Shown here: positions 25,927 to 33,493 of the stretch, piece by piece | How positions within the stretch are numbered: position 1 is the first letter of the stretch | Layout: the number at the start of each line of letters is the position of its first letter | Assembly (NCBI RefSeq): GCF_025822605.1 | Contig: NZ_JACKTY010000040.1 | Coordinates: 98,080-162,079, forward strand | Direction: 5' to 3' | DNA from: Mycolicibacterium komossense | Lineage (GTDB): Bacteria > Actinomycetota > Actinomycetes > Mycobacteriales > Mycobacteriaceae | DNA length: 64,000 nucleotides | Translations under genes and position numbers: made by a program | The notes under the pieces: model-generated | Databases searched by the model: none | What the model saw: only the letters and a program-made list of their open reading frames with translations | Told to the model about the DNA's origin: nothing

Positions 25927-26829
25927 ATGCCAACCCAGCCATCGTTCCTCCGCCGCTTCGGCGACTCGGAGAGCGTGACGGGGTGGGTGCTGGCCAGTCC
26001 GGCGGTAATCCTCATCGGTGTCTTCGGGCTGCTTCCGGTGCTGATGTCGCTACAGCTGTCGTTCCAGCATTCCGATCTGCTCACCCCGGAGACGCCATGG
26101 GTCGGGCTGGACAACTACCGGAAGCTCGCCGACGATCCCGTGTTCACCCAGTCGATCAAGAACACCATCATTTATACGGCGCTCTTCGTGCCAGGCACCA
26201 TGATCGTCGGGTTGTTGGTTGCCGCGGCGATGAACCGCTCAGTGCGCTTCATCTCGGTGTACCGGACCGCGGCGTACATCACGATGGCCGTGTCGACAAT
26301 CTCTCAGGGCATCATCTTCCTCTGGCTGACCGATCGGGATTACGGCCTGGTGAACGCCGCACTCAACTCGGTGGGCATCCCGTCGCAGCCGTTCCTGGCC
26401 TCGCCGTCACAGGCCCTGTTCGTGATCGTGGCAATGACGATCTGGGGCTGGACGGGCTTCTCGGTGATCGTCTATCTGGCTGCGCTGCAAGGCGTTCCAG
26501 CCGAGCTCCATGAGGCAGCCGCGATCGACGGCGCCAGCGCGTTCACCCGGTTTCGCACCATCACGGTGCCGCTACTCGGGCCGGCGAATCTCTTCCTGCT
26601 GGTCTGGCTGACGATCAACGCACTGCAGCTGTTCGACGAGGTCTATGTCACCACCCGTGGCGGTCCACTGCGCGCCACGACGGTGATCGTCTACTACCTG
26701 TGGGATCGAGCCTTCATCCATTTCGACGCCGGCTATGCGGCGGCGATGGCCTATGCGCTGTTCGTCGTCATTCTGATCGTCACCGCGGTCCAGTTCCGGG
26801 TCGCCCGCCGATATGTGCACTACTCATGA
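25927..26829 (+). CDS. ABC sugar transporter permease (UgpA/MalF/LacF type)
   Basis: A 300-residue permease with six membrane helices. The EAA loop reads LQGVPAELHEAAAIDGASAF (about residues 189-208). It lies 8 bp after the binding-protein gene and overlaps the next permease by four bases. It forms the import channel with that partner. Confidence 0.95.
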   Translation: MPTQPSFLRRFGDSESVTGWVLASPAVILIGVFGLLPVLMSLQLSFQHSDLLTPETPWVGLDNYRKLADDPVFTQSIKNTIIYTALFVPGTMIVGLLVAAAMNRSVRFISVYRTAAYITMAVSTISQGIIFLWLTDRDYGLVNAALNSVGIPSQPFLASPSQALFVIVAMTIWGWTGFSVIVYLAALQGVPAELHEAAAIDGASAFTRFRTITVPLLGPANLFLLVWLTINALQLFDEVYVTTRGGPLRATTVIVYYLWDRAFIHFDAGYAAAMAYALFVVILIVTAVQFRVARRYVHYS

Positions 26830-27746
26830 CCACCACCGAGCTCCCTGATGCCGAGATGACCGAGCCGCAAGCACAGTCGCCGCGCGGCCGTCGACAGTTC
26901 CGGCCGCCCTTCAGGCTTCCCTTCTCCGCCTGGCATCTCGTACTCGTCCCCATCGCGTTCCTTCTGATCGTTCCACTGCTGTGGATGCTCATCACGTCGC
27001 TGGAGACCCAGGGCGAGGCGAACCACTTTCCCCCGATTCTGTTCCCCGAACACCCGAAATTCGACAACTACTCCGAGGCATGGGCCGAGGCGCCGTTCGG
27101 GCACTTCTTCATCAACAGCGCGGTCGTCACACTGGTGGTGCTGATCAGCAATCTGATCATCTGCAGCCTGGCCGGTTACGCGTTCGCCCGGATCAGATTC
27201 CTCGGCCGCGGAGCGCTTTTCGTGACATTGATGGCCACTCTGATGGTGCCGTTCCAGGTAACCATGATTCCGGTGTTCCTGATCGTGAAATGGTTCGGCG
27301 AAAACGTCTGGGCAGGGCTCGGCATCGACCACATCGGCGCGCTGATGCTGCCCAACCTGGCGACGGCCTTCGGCATCTTCTTCCTTCGGCAGTTCTTCCT
27401 CACTGTCCCCGTGGAATTGGAGGAAGCTGCCAGGGTGGACGGTACCTCCCGGATCGGCGTGCTGTTCAAGATCGTGTTGCCGCTGTCGCTGCCCGCGCTG
27501 TCGACGCTGGCGGCACTGACAGTCCTGACGTCCTGGAATGACTTCCTGTGGCCGTTGATCGTCATCACCTCGCACGATCAGATGACGATTCCGTTGGGGC
27601 TCACCTACTTCCAAGGCGCGCATTTCGTGAAGTGGCCGCTGCTGATGGCGGCCAACGTGATGAGCCTGCTGCCGATGCTGCTGGTATTCATCGGCGCGCA
27701 AAAGTATTTCGTTCAATCAGTGGCCAGCACAGGCCTGAAGGGCTGA
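26826..27746 (+). CDS. ABC sugar transporter permease (UgpE/MalG/LacG type)
   Basis: A 306-residue permease starting MTTTELPDAEMTEP at an ATG that overlaps the upstream stop. After a proline/arginine-rich cytoplasmic N-terminus it has six hydrophobic segments. The EAA loop contains VPVELEEAARVDGTSRIGVL. The longest open frame starts earlier, but that part would overlap the first permease. Confidence 0.94.
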   Translation: MTTTELPDAEMTEPQAQSPRGRRQFRPPFRLPFSAWHLVLVPIAFLLIVPLLWMLITSLETQGEANHFPPILFPEHPKFDNYSEAWAEAPFGHFFINSAVVTLVVLISNLIICSLAGYAFARIRFLGRGALFVTLMATLMVPFQVTMIPVFLIVKWFGENVWAGLGIDHIGALMLPNLATAFGIFFLRQFFLTVPVELEEAARVDGTSRIGVLFKIVLPLSLPALSTLAALTVLTSWNDFLWPLIVITSHDQMTIPLGLTYFQGAHFVKWPLLMAANVMSLLPMLLVFIGAQKYFVQSVASTGLKG

Positions 27747-27749
27747 CAG

Positions 27750-28847
27750 ATGGCGCAAGTGGAGTTCTGTGATGTCACCCGTCGCTACCCGGGTGAGGAC
27801 ACGGCGGCGCTCAAGAACCTCAATCTGACGGTGGCCGACGGCGAATTCCTGATTCTGGTCGGGCCGTCGGGCTGCGGTAAGAGCACCGCACTGCGGCTCC
27901 TGGCCGGTTTGGACAAGCCGACCTCGGGAGAGATCAAAATCGCCGGAACTACCGTGAATCGGCTGGGACCTGGGCAGCGGGACATCGCCATGGTCTTCCA
28001 GAACTACGCGCTCTATCCGCATATGACGGTGTACGCGAACCTGGCCTACGGGCTGCGTCAGCGTAAGACGCCGAAGCGCGAGATCGAGCAGCGTGTCCGC
28101 GACACCGCAGCCCTGCTGGAGATCACCGATCTGCTGAAACGCAAACCCGGTCAGCTCTCCGGCGGCCAGCGCCAGCGCGTCGCGATGGGGCGCGCGTTGG
28201 TGCGTAAGCCGCAGGCGTTCCTGCTCGACGAACCACTGTCCAATCTCGACGCCAAGCTACGCACACAGGTCCGCGGCGATCTGCGGCGACTGCACCGCGA
28301 GATGCCCGTCACCTCCATCTACGTCACCCATGACCAGGTCGAGGCGATGACGCTCGGGGATCGGCTCTGTGTGATGTCGAAAGGTGAAGTGCAGCAGATC
28401 GGAACAACCGACGAGATCTACAACCGGCCGGCCAACACCTTCGTGGCGTCGTTCATGGGCAGCCCGCCGATGAGCATGATGTCCGGCACCATCCGCAACG
28501 GCACGCTGCACATCGCCGGAGCCGATATCGCCGTCGTCGCCGAGCCCGACGGCCCAGTCATCGTGGGTGTTCGGCCCGAACACGTTGAGGTACAACCGCT
28601 ATCAGTGGAGAGCACCGTGCCCGCGAAGATCGATTTCTGCGAGCCGCTGGGCAGCCACGTTTTGGTCAACGCACTCGTCGACACCGCCGGGGCGGCGCCG
28701 GCCCGGGTCATCGCCCAGGCATCGCCGGACACCATGCTGCCCGCGGGTAGCACCGTCGGCCTCAAGTTGCGAGCGGACCGGACCTACCTCTTCGACGCCG
28801 AGACCGGCTCGGCTCAGCGTTCGCGCGAACGGATTTCACTCACATGA
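27750..28847 (+). CDS. ABC sugar transporter ATP-binding protein (MalK/UgpC/MsmK type)
   Basis: The 365-residue ATPase has Walker A GPSGCGKST, Q-loop VFQNYALYPH, signature LSGGQRQRVAMGRA, Walker B AFLLDEPLSNLDAK and switch VTHDQVEAMT. A C-terminal TOBE/OB regulatory domain follows (about residues 240-355, GVRPEHVEVQ). Many CUT1 importers lack a linked ATPase and share one; here the system is complete in one operon. Confidence 0.95.
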   Translation: MAQVEFCDVTRRYPGEDTAALKNLNLTVADGEFLILVGPSGCGKSTALRLLAGLDKPTSGEIKIAGTTVNRLGPGQRDIAMVFQNYALYPHMTVYANLAYGLRQRKTPKREIEQRVRDTAALLEITDLLKRKPGQLSGGQRQRVAMGRALVRKPQAFLLDEPLSNLDAKLRTQVRGDLRRLHREMPVTSIYVTHDQVEAMTLGDRLCVMSKGEVQQIGTTDEIYNRPANTFVASFMGSPPMSMMSGTIRNGTLHIAGADIAVVAEPDGPVIVGVRPEHVEVQPLSVESTVPAKIDFCEPLGSHVLVNALVDTAGAAPARVIAQASPDTMLPAGSTVGLKLRADRTYLFDAETGSAQRSRERISLT

Positions 28848-28849
28848 CG

Positions 28850-29614
28850 CTATCGCGGTGCTGCAGCGATGACCTCGACACCGGCGGCCTCGGCCGCCGC
28901 CTGGAACTCAGGCTCGATACCCGAGTCGGTGACCAGGGTGTCGACCAGCTCAGGTCCGCAGATGCGGGCGAAGGTCACCTTCCCGATCTTGCTGCTGTCG
29001 GCGACGACGACGGTGCGGGCCGCCTGCCGGATGAAGGCCAGGTCGGTATGCGCCTCCATCTCGTCGTGGGTGGTGCAGCCCGCGCTCACCGTGAAGCCGT
29101 CGGTACCGACGAATGCCACGTTGAGGTGGTACTGCGCGATCATCTGTTCGGCAGCGGGCCCGACGAGCTCGTACGAGGCGTGCCTGGCGTTTCCGCCCAC
29201 GACCACCAGGCGAATGTTGGGCCGCGAGACCAGTTCAGCGGCGATATTGAGCGCGTTGGTGACGATCGTGAGGTCGCGCCGATCGGCCAGCGCGCGGGCC
29301 ACCTCGGTGGCGGTCGTCCCGCCGGTCAGGCCGACCACCTCGCCGTCGGAGATCAGCGCGGCCGCGGCCAGGCCGATGGCCCGTTTCTGCCGCAGCTGTC
29401 GCGACGCCTTGTAGCGGATCGGCATCTCCATACCGCCCGGGTTGGGCAGCGCGCCGCCGTGCGTCCGGCGAATCAGGCCCTGCTCGTGCAGAGCCTGAAG
29501 ATCTCGGCGGATCGTCGCGCCCGAGACCCCGAACTCCTGGGCCAGCCGGGGAACGTCGACACTTCCGCTCTCGACCACGCGGTCGAGAATCTCGCCAAGG
29601 CGCTCTGCTTTCAC
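28850..29614 (-). CDS. DeoR/AgaR-family transcriptional repressor
   Basis: The 254-residue protein has the DeoR N-terminal winged helix (VPRLAQEFGVSGATIRRDLQ, then GLIRRTHGGAL) and a sugar-phosphate-sensing C-terminal domain (VGLTGGTTATEVARAL, FVGTDGF). DeoR regulators of the AgaR/GatR/LacR kind are induced by sugar phosphates. It is convergent with the ABC operon and divergent from the aldolase genes. It is the only local candidate for the TGCGCA operators. Confidence 0.93.
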   Translation of the reverse strand: MKAERLGEILDRVVESGSVDVPRLAQEFGVSGATIRRDLQALHEQGLIRRTHGGALPNPGGMEMPIRYKASRQLRQKRAIGLAAAALISDGEVVGLTGGTTATEVARALADRRDLTIVTNALNIAAELVSRPNIRLVVVGGNARHASYELVGPAAEQMIAQYHLNVAFVGTDGFTVSAGCTTHDEMEAHTDLAFIRQAARTVVVADSSKIGKVTFARICGPELVDTLVTDSGIEPEFQAAAEAAGVEVIAAAPR

Positions 29615-29634
29615 ACGAGCAGTCTAGGTGCTCA

Positions 29635-29663
29635 TTCACGTCTATATGAACAGATACGCGCAT
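29635..29663. promoter_or_regulatory. Control region between the DeoR gene and the aldolase operon
   Basis: The 71-bp divergent gap contains TTCA-N8-TGAA (29635-29650) and ATACGCGCAT (29654-29663), the latter similar to the TGCGCA elements of this locus. It probably holds the promoters for both DeoR autoregulation and aldolase expression. Confidence 0.35.
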
Positions 29664-29685
29664 CGAGTTATGTGAGGTTGGTGGC

Positions 29686-30993
29686 ATGACACATCCCCTG
29701 GACATCGTCGTCCACCGAGGCGGCGGGCCGCATCCCGGTGGCGTCACCTCGGTGTGCTCGGCGCACCCACTAGTCATCGAGGCAGCCCTTGAACAGGCCA
29801 AAGACGGTGAACACGCGGTCCTGATCGAGGCCACTTCCAACCAGGTGGACCAGTTCGGCGGCTATACAGGCATGCGCCCGGCGGACTTTCGCAACCTGGT
29901 CGAGCAGATTGCGCATCGTGTCGGGTTTCCCGTCGAGCGGATTGTTCTCGGCGGGGATCACCTCGGCCCGAACCGGTGGCGCGAACTGCCCGCCGAGGTG
30001 GCGATGGGCCACGTCGACGAACTGGTGCGCAGCTACGTCGCCGCCGGCTATACCAAGCTGCACCTGGATTGCAGCTACCCCTGCGCCGACGACGAGGGGC
30101 CGCTGACCGATGACCTGGTCGCGGCTCGCGCCACCCGGATGCTCGCCGTCGCGGAGGCGGAGGCGGCCCGAGTCGGCCTGACCGGCCGACTGCGCTATGT
30201 CATCGGGACGGAGGTGCCCACCCCGGGCGGCGCGGCGCACCACATCGACGAACTCGCCGCCACCACCGCCGAGCATGCGCGGGTGACGCTGGATGCGCAT
30301 CGGAAGGCGTTCGGCCGCGCCGGTTTGGACCACGTGTGGCCTCAAGTGATGGCGCTGGTGGTGCAGCCCGGCGTCGAATTCGACCACTGGCGGGTGGTCG
30401 ACTACCACCGCGAGGGAACCGAGGACCTGCGCACCGCGCTCGACGACGAACCGACGATGACTTTCGAAGCCCATTCCACCGACTACCAGAACCCGGCCGC
30501 GCTGGCGACGCTGGTCGCCGACGGCTGGCGGGTCCTCAAAGTTGGTCCCGGCTTGACCTTCGCGATGCGGGAGGCGTTGTTCGCGCTGGCCGCCATCGAA
30601 TCGGAAATTGTTGCACCACTTGAGTGTTCGAATCTATCCGCGGTGGTGGAACGGCGGATGCTCGCGTCCCCGGAGCATTGGGAGCGCTATTACCCCGGCT
30701 CGCTACAGGATCGTGCCATCGCCCGGCGGTACAGCTACAGCGACCGGGTGCGCTATTACTGGGCCGATCGCGAGATCGACGACGCCGTCAGCGTTCTGTT
30801 GAAAAACCTAAGTGCGCAAGGCATTCCGGAGCCGATGCTGAGCGCCTATCTGCCTGAGCAGTATGAGCGGGTGCGCACCGGGTTGATCACCGCCGACCCA
30901 AGAGCGCTGGTCATCGACCGGATCGCAGGCGTCCTGCGGATATACGCGCAAGCCTGTGCGCCGCACGAAAGTCTGGTCGGCGCGTGCCGATAG
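29686..30993 (+). CDS. D-tagatose-bisphosphate aldolase, class II, non-catalytic subunit (GatZ/KbaZ family)
   Basis: The 435-residue TIM-barrel protein has the family start RGGGPHPGGVTSVCSAHPLV. Further motifs are IEATSNQVDQFGGYTGM, VLGGDHLGPNRW and KLHLDCSYPCADD. GatZ/KbaZ proteins are needed for full activity and stability of the GatY/KbaY aldolase that cleaves tagatose-1,6-bisphosphate. The next gene is exactly such an aldolase and overlaps it by 10 bp, so the pair probably forms one enzyme. Confidence 0.93.
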   Translation: MTHPLDIVVHRGGGPHPGGVTSVCSAHPLVIEAALEQAKDGEHAVLIEATSNQVDQFGGYTGMRPADFRNLVEQIAHRVGFPVERIVLGGDHLGPNRWRELPAEVAMGHVDELVRSYVAAGYTKLHLDCSYPCADDEGPLTDDLVAARATRMLAVAEAEAARVGLTGRLRYVIGTEVPTPGGAAHHIDELAATTAEHARVTLDAHRKAFGRAGLDHVWPQVMALVVQPGVEFDHWRVVDYHREGTEDLRTALDDEPTMTFEAHSTDYQNPAALATLVADGWRVLKVGPGLTFAMREALFALAAIESEIVAPLECSNLSAVVERRMLASPEHWERYYPGSLQDRAIARRYSYSDRVRYYWADREIDDAVSVLLKNLSAQGIPEPMLSAYLPEQYERVRTGLITADPRALVIDRIAGVLRIYAQACAPHESLVGACR

Positions 30994-31859
30994 CGCGGAC
31001 CGGCGAGCTGGTCACGGCCGCCTACCAGGCCGGCTCCGGCATCGTCGCTTTCAACGTCATCACCCTCGAGCATGCCGAGGCGATCGCTGCCGGCGCGGAG
31101 GCGGCGGGAAGCCCGGTGATCATGCAGATCAGTGAGAACGCCGTGAAGTTCCACGGCGGACGTCCGGGGCCCATCAGCGCCGCGACGCTGGCGGTGGCCG
31201 CGCAAGCGTCGACGCCGGTGTCGGTGCATTTCGACCACGTCGAAGACGTCGCACTCCTTCATGCCGCGCCAGGCGCGGGCGTGAGCTCGGTGATGTTCGA
31301 CGCCTCGCTGCTCGAGTACGCCGGCAATCTGGCCGCGACCCGTGCGGCCGCGCAGTGGGCACACGCACACGGATTGTTCCTGGAAGCCGAACTCGGCGAG
31401 GTCGGCGGCAAGGACGGTGCCCACGCCCCTGGTGTGCGGACCGACCCCGGTGCCGCGGCGGAGTTCGTCGCAGCCACCGGAGTGGATGCGCTGGCGGTGG
31501 CCGTCGGTAGCTCGCATGCCATGTCGACCCGCACCGCCACTGTGGATTTCGACCTGATCGAGCGCTTACGCGCAGTGGTCCCGGTGCCGCTGGTGTTGCA
31601 CGGTTCCTCGGGCGTGACCGACGAAGACCTCCGTACCGCAGTCCGTGCCGGGATCACCAAGATCAACGTGGGCACCCTGCTCAACGTCGCGTTCACCGGC
31701 CAGGTGCGCGGCTACCTCACGGCCGACGCTGCGGTGTCTGATCCACGCCACTACCTGGGGCCGGCCCGCACAGCCGTAGCGGACGCGGTGGCCGCCACCC
31801 TCACGAGTCTGCGTCATCCGGCGGTTCCACCGGCGGCGGCAGCGGAGGCGAATTCCTGA
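30984..31859 (+). CDS. Class II ketose-bisphosphate aldolase (GatY/KbaY/Fba family)
   Basis: The 291-residue zinc aldolase starts at a GTG inside the end of the KbaZ-like gene. Zinc ligands fit: His in VSVHFDHVED, His in AVGSSHAMS and His in LVLHGSSGVTDEDL. The Glu-rich loop EAELGEVGGKDGAH is also present. It cleaves a ketose-1,6-bisphosphate into DHAP and glyceraldehyde-3-phosphate. With the PfkB kinase and KbaZ subunit, tagatose-bisphosphate is the likely substrate. Its 3' end overlaps the minus-strand small membrane gene by 59 bp. Confidence 0.93.
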   Translation: MPIARTGELVTAAYQAGSGIVAFNVITLEHAEAIAAGAEAAGSPVIMQISENAVKFHGGRPGPISAATLAVAAQASTPVSVHFDHVEDVALLHAAPGAGVSSVMFDASLLEYAGNLAATRAAAQWAHAHGLFLEAELGEVGGKDGAHAPGVRTDPGAAAEFVAATGVDALAVAVGSSHAMSTRTATVDFDLIERLRAVVPVPLVLHGSSGVTDEDLRTAVRAGITKINVGTLLNVAFTGQVRGYLTADAAVSDPRHYLGPARTAVADAVAATLTSLRHPAVPPAAAAEANS

Positions 31860-31944
31860 GCCAGTCCTTGAGCCGGAACAGCTGGCTGAGGACCAGACCG
31901 ACACCGAGCAAGGCCACTATGCCGACGATGACATAAGTCCACAT
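31801..31944 (-). CDS. Small single-pass membrane protein (47 aa)
   Basis: This short gene starts MWTYVIVGIVALLGVGL. It has one membrane helix (about residues 3-20), a basic stretch (LFRLKDWLR) and a Pro-rich acidic tail (PPLPPPVEPPDDAD). GGGAG lies five bases before its ATG at 31944. It overlaps the end of the aldolase gene by 59 bp in convergent orientation. A strong ribosome site, a clean helix and positive-inside charges support a real gene, but I know no family. Confidence 0.65.
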   Translation of the reverse strand: MWTYVIVGIVALLGVGLVLSQLFRLKDWLRNSPPLPPPVEPPDDADS

Positions 31945-31990
31945 ACATTCTCCCAGCGCGAGGTGACGCAACCGACCCTATGCTGCGTGG

Positions 31991-32215
31991 ATGCTGGTTC
32001 CTGACGGCTTCGTGGTCCCGTGTGAACTGCGCACCCAATGGTTCCGGCTCGAACCGCTCGGGCCGCACCACAACGAGTCCGACCATGCCGCGTGGATGTC
32101 GAGCATCAAGCTTCTGCAGGGCACTCCCGGTTTCGCGGGCCACGACTGGCCCCCGGACGAGGGGCTACCCATCCCGAGACCCGCCGACCCGCCCGGCGCC
32201 GGCTACGCGGGCTAG
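31991..32215 (+). pseudogene. N-terminal remnant of a GNAT-family acetyltransferase
   Basis: The 74-residue frame reads LRTQWFRLEPLGPHHNESDH, then WMSSIKLLQGTPGFAG. This resembles the start of mycobacterial GNAT-like proteins of about 170-190 residues. After GHDWPPDEG the sequence becomes Pro-rich and stops, so the acetyl-CoA-binding core is missing. It is probably a 3'-truncated relic, although a short functional peptide cannot be excluded. Confidence 0.55.
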
Positions 32216-32228
32216 CTGAGCCCGTAGC

Positions 32229-33479
32229 GTGGAGGGCGTGGCCGAACTCAACAGCGACGGCAGAATCCGAGTCCCCGCCGACCTGGACGCCGTGACGTCG
32301 GTCGGCGCAGAAGATCACTCCGGGATCGACCCGAATGCCATCGAGCGGATCTGGCAGGCGACGCGGTACTGGTATCAGGCGGGCATGCACCCTGCGATCC
32401 AGGTGTGTCTGCGCCACCACGGGCGGGTGGTGCTGAACCGGGCCATCGGCCACGGCTGGGGCAATGGGCCCGACGATCCGCCCGATGCCGAGAAGATCCC
32501 GGTCACTCCCGAGACACCGTTCTGCGTGTACTCCGCGGCCAAGGCGATGACGACGACACTGGTCCACCTCTTGGTCGAGCGTGGGGTGTTCTCCCTGGAC
32601 GACCGCGTGTGCGACTACCTGCCCAGCTACACCAGCCACGGCAAGGACCGCACCACCATCCGCCATGTGATGACCCATAGCGCCGGCGTGCCCTTCGCGC
32701 TCGGCCCGAAGCCCGACCTTCGGCGCATGAACGACAGCGACTATGCCCGCGAGATGCTGGGCAATCTGCGCACCGTCTACCCGCCGGGACTTGTGCACAT
32801 GTACCACGCACTGACCTGGGGCCCGTTGACCCGCGAGATCGTCTCCGCTGCGACGGGCAAGAACATCCGCGACGTGCTGGCCGAGGAGATCCTGGACCCA
32901 CTCGGATTCCGTTGGACGAATTACGGTGTTGCACCACAAGATGTTCCGCTCGTGGCCCCCAGCCATGCCACCGGTAAGCCTCTGCCCGCGCCGATCGCTG
33001 CCGCGTTCAAGCTGGCCGTCGGCGGCACCACCCAGCAGATCATCCCGTTCACCAACACCCCGCAGTTCCTCACCAGCGTCGTACCGTCCTCCAGCACGGT
33101 GTCGACGGCCGACGAGCTATCGCGGTTCGCCGAAATGCTGCGCCGCGGCGGCGAACTCGACGGTGTGCGAGTCATGAAGCCCGAGACCCTCTACGCGGCG
33201 ACGCGGCCGGTTCGACGTCTGCGACCCGATATCGCAACCGGGCTGATGCCGATGCGCTGGGGTACCGGATACATGCTGGGGTCGAAGCGATTTGGCCCCT
33301 TCGGCCGCGGCGAGCCGGCAGCCTTCGGCCACACCGGCCTCGTCGACATCGCCGTCTGGGCCGATCCGGAACGCGGTCTCGCCGCTGGAGTGGTCAGCAG
33401 CGGCAAGCCCGGCGGTCATCGCGAAGCGAAGCGCTACCCCGAGCTACTGGACACCATCGCCCGCGAGATCCCCCACTAG
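32229..33479 (+). CDS. Serine hydrolase of the beta-lactamase/EstB family
   Basis: The 416-residue protein has the SxxK catalytic motif in YSAAKAMT (Ser102, Lys105), a downstream YHALTWG in place of the YxN motif, and HTG in FGHTGLVD near the C-terminus. These features fit class C-type esterases, such as the Lip paralogues of mycobacteria, rather than true beta-lactamases. No signal peptide is visible. The start is uncertain between GTG codons at 32229 and 32238. Confidence 0.9.
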   Translation: MEGVAELNSDGRIRVPADLDAVTSVGAEDHSGIDPNAIERIWQATRYWYQAGMHPAIQVCLRHHGRVVLNRAIGHGWGNGPDDPPDAEKIPVTPETPFCVYSAAKAMTTTLVHLLVERGVFSLDDRVCDYLPSYTSHGKDRTTIRHVMTHSAGVPFALGPKPDLRRMNDSDYAREMLGNLRTVYPPGLVHMYHALTWGPLTREIVSAATGKNIRDVLAEEILDPLGFRWTNYGVAPQDVPLVAPSHATGKPLPAPIAAAFKLAVGGTTQQIIPFTNTPQFLTSVVPSSSTVSTADELSRFAEMLRRGGELDGVRVMKPETLYAATRPVRRLRPDIATGLMPMRWGTGYMLGSKRFGPFGRGEPAAFGHTGLVDIAVWADPERGLAAGVVSSGKPGGHREAKRYPELLDTIAREIPH

Positions 33480-33493
33480 GCAACACTATTGAC

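Noticed and set aside
26820..27716. 298-codon frame antisense to the second sugar permease
   Set aside because: The permease has an EAA loop and an overlap-coupled start; the reverse frame has no family signature.
32229..33479. Calling the serine hydrolase a true beta-lactamase
   Set aside because: No signal peptide is visible, YHA replaces YxN, and HTG replaces KTG, which fits esterase-type members better.
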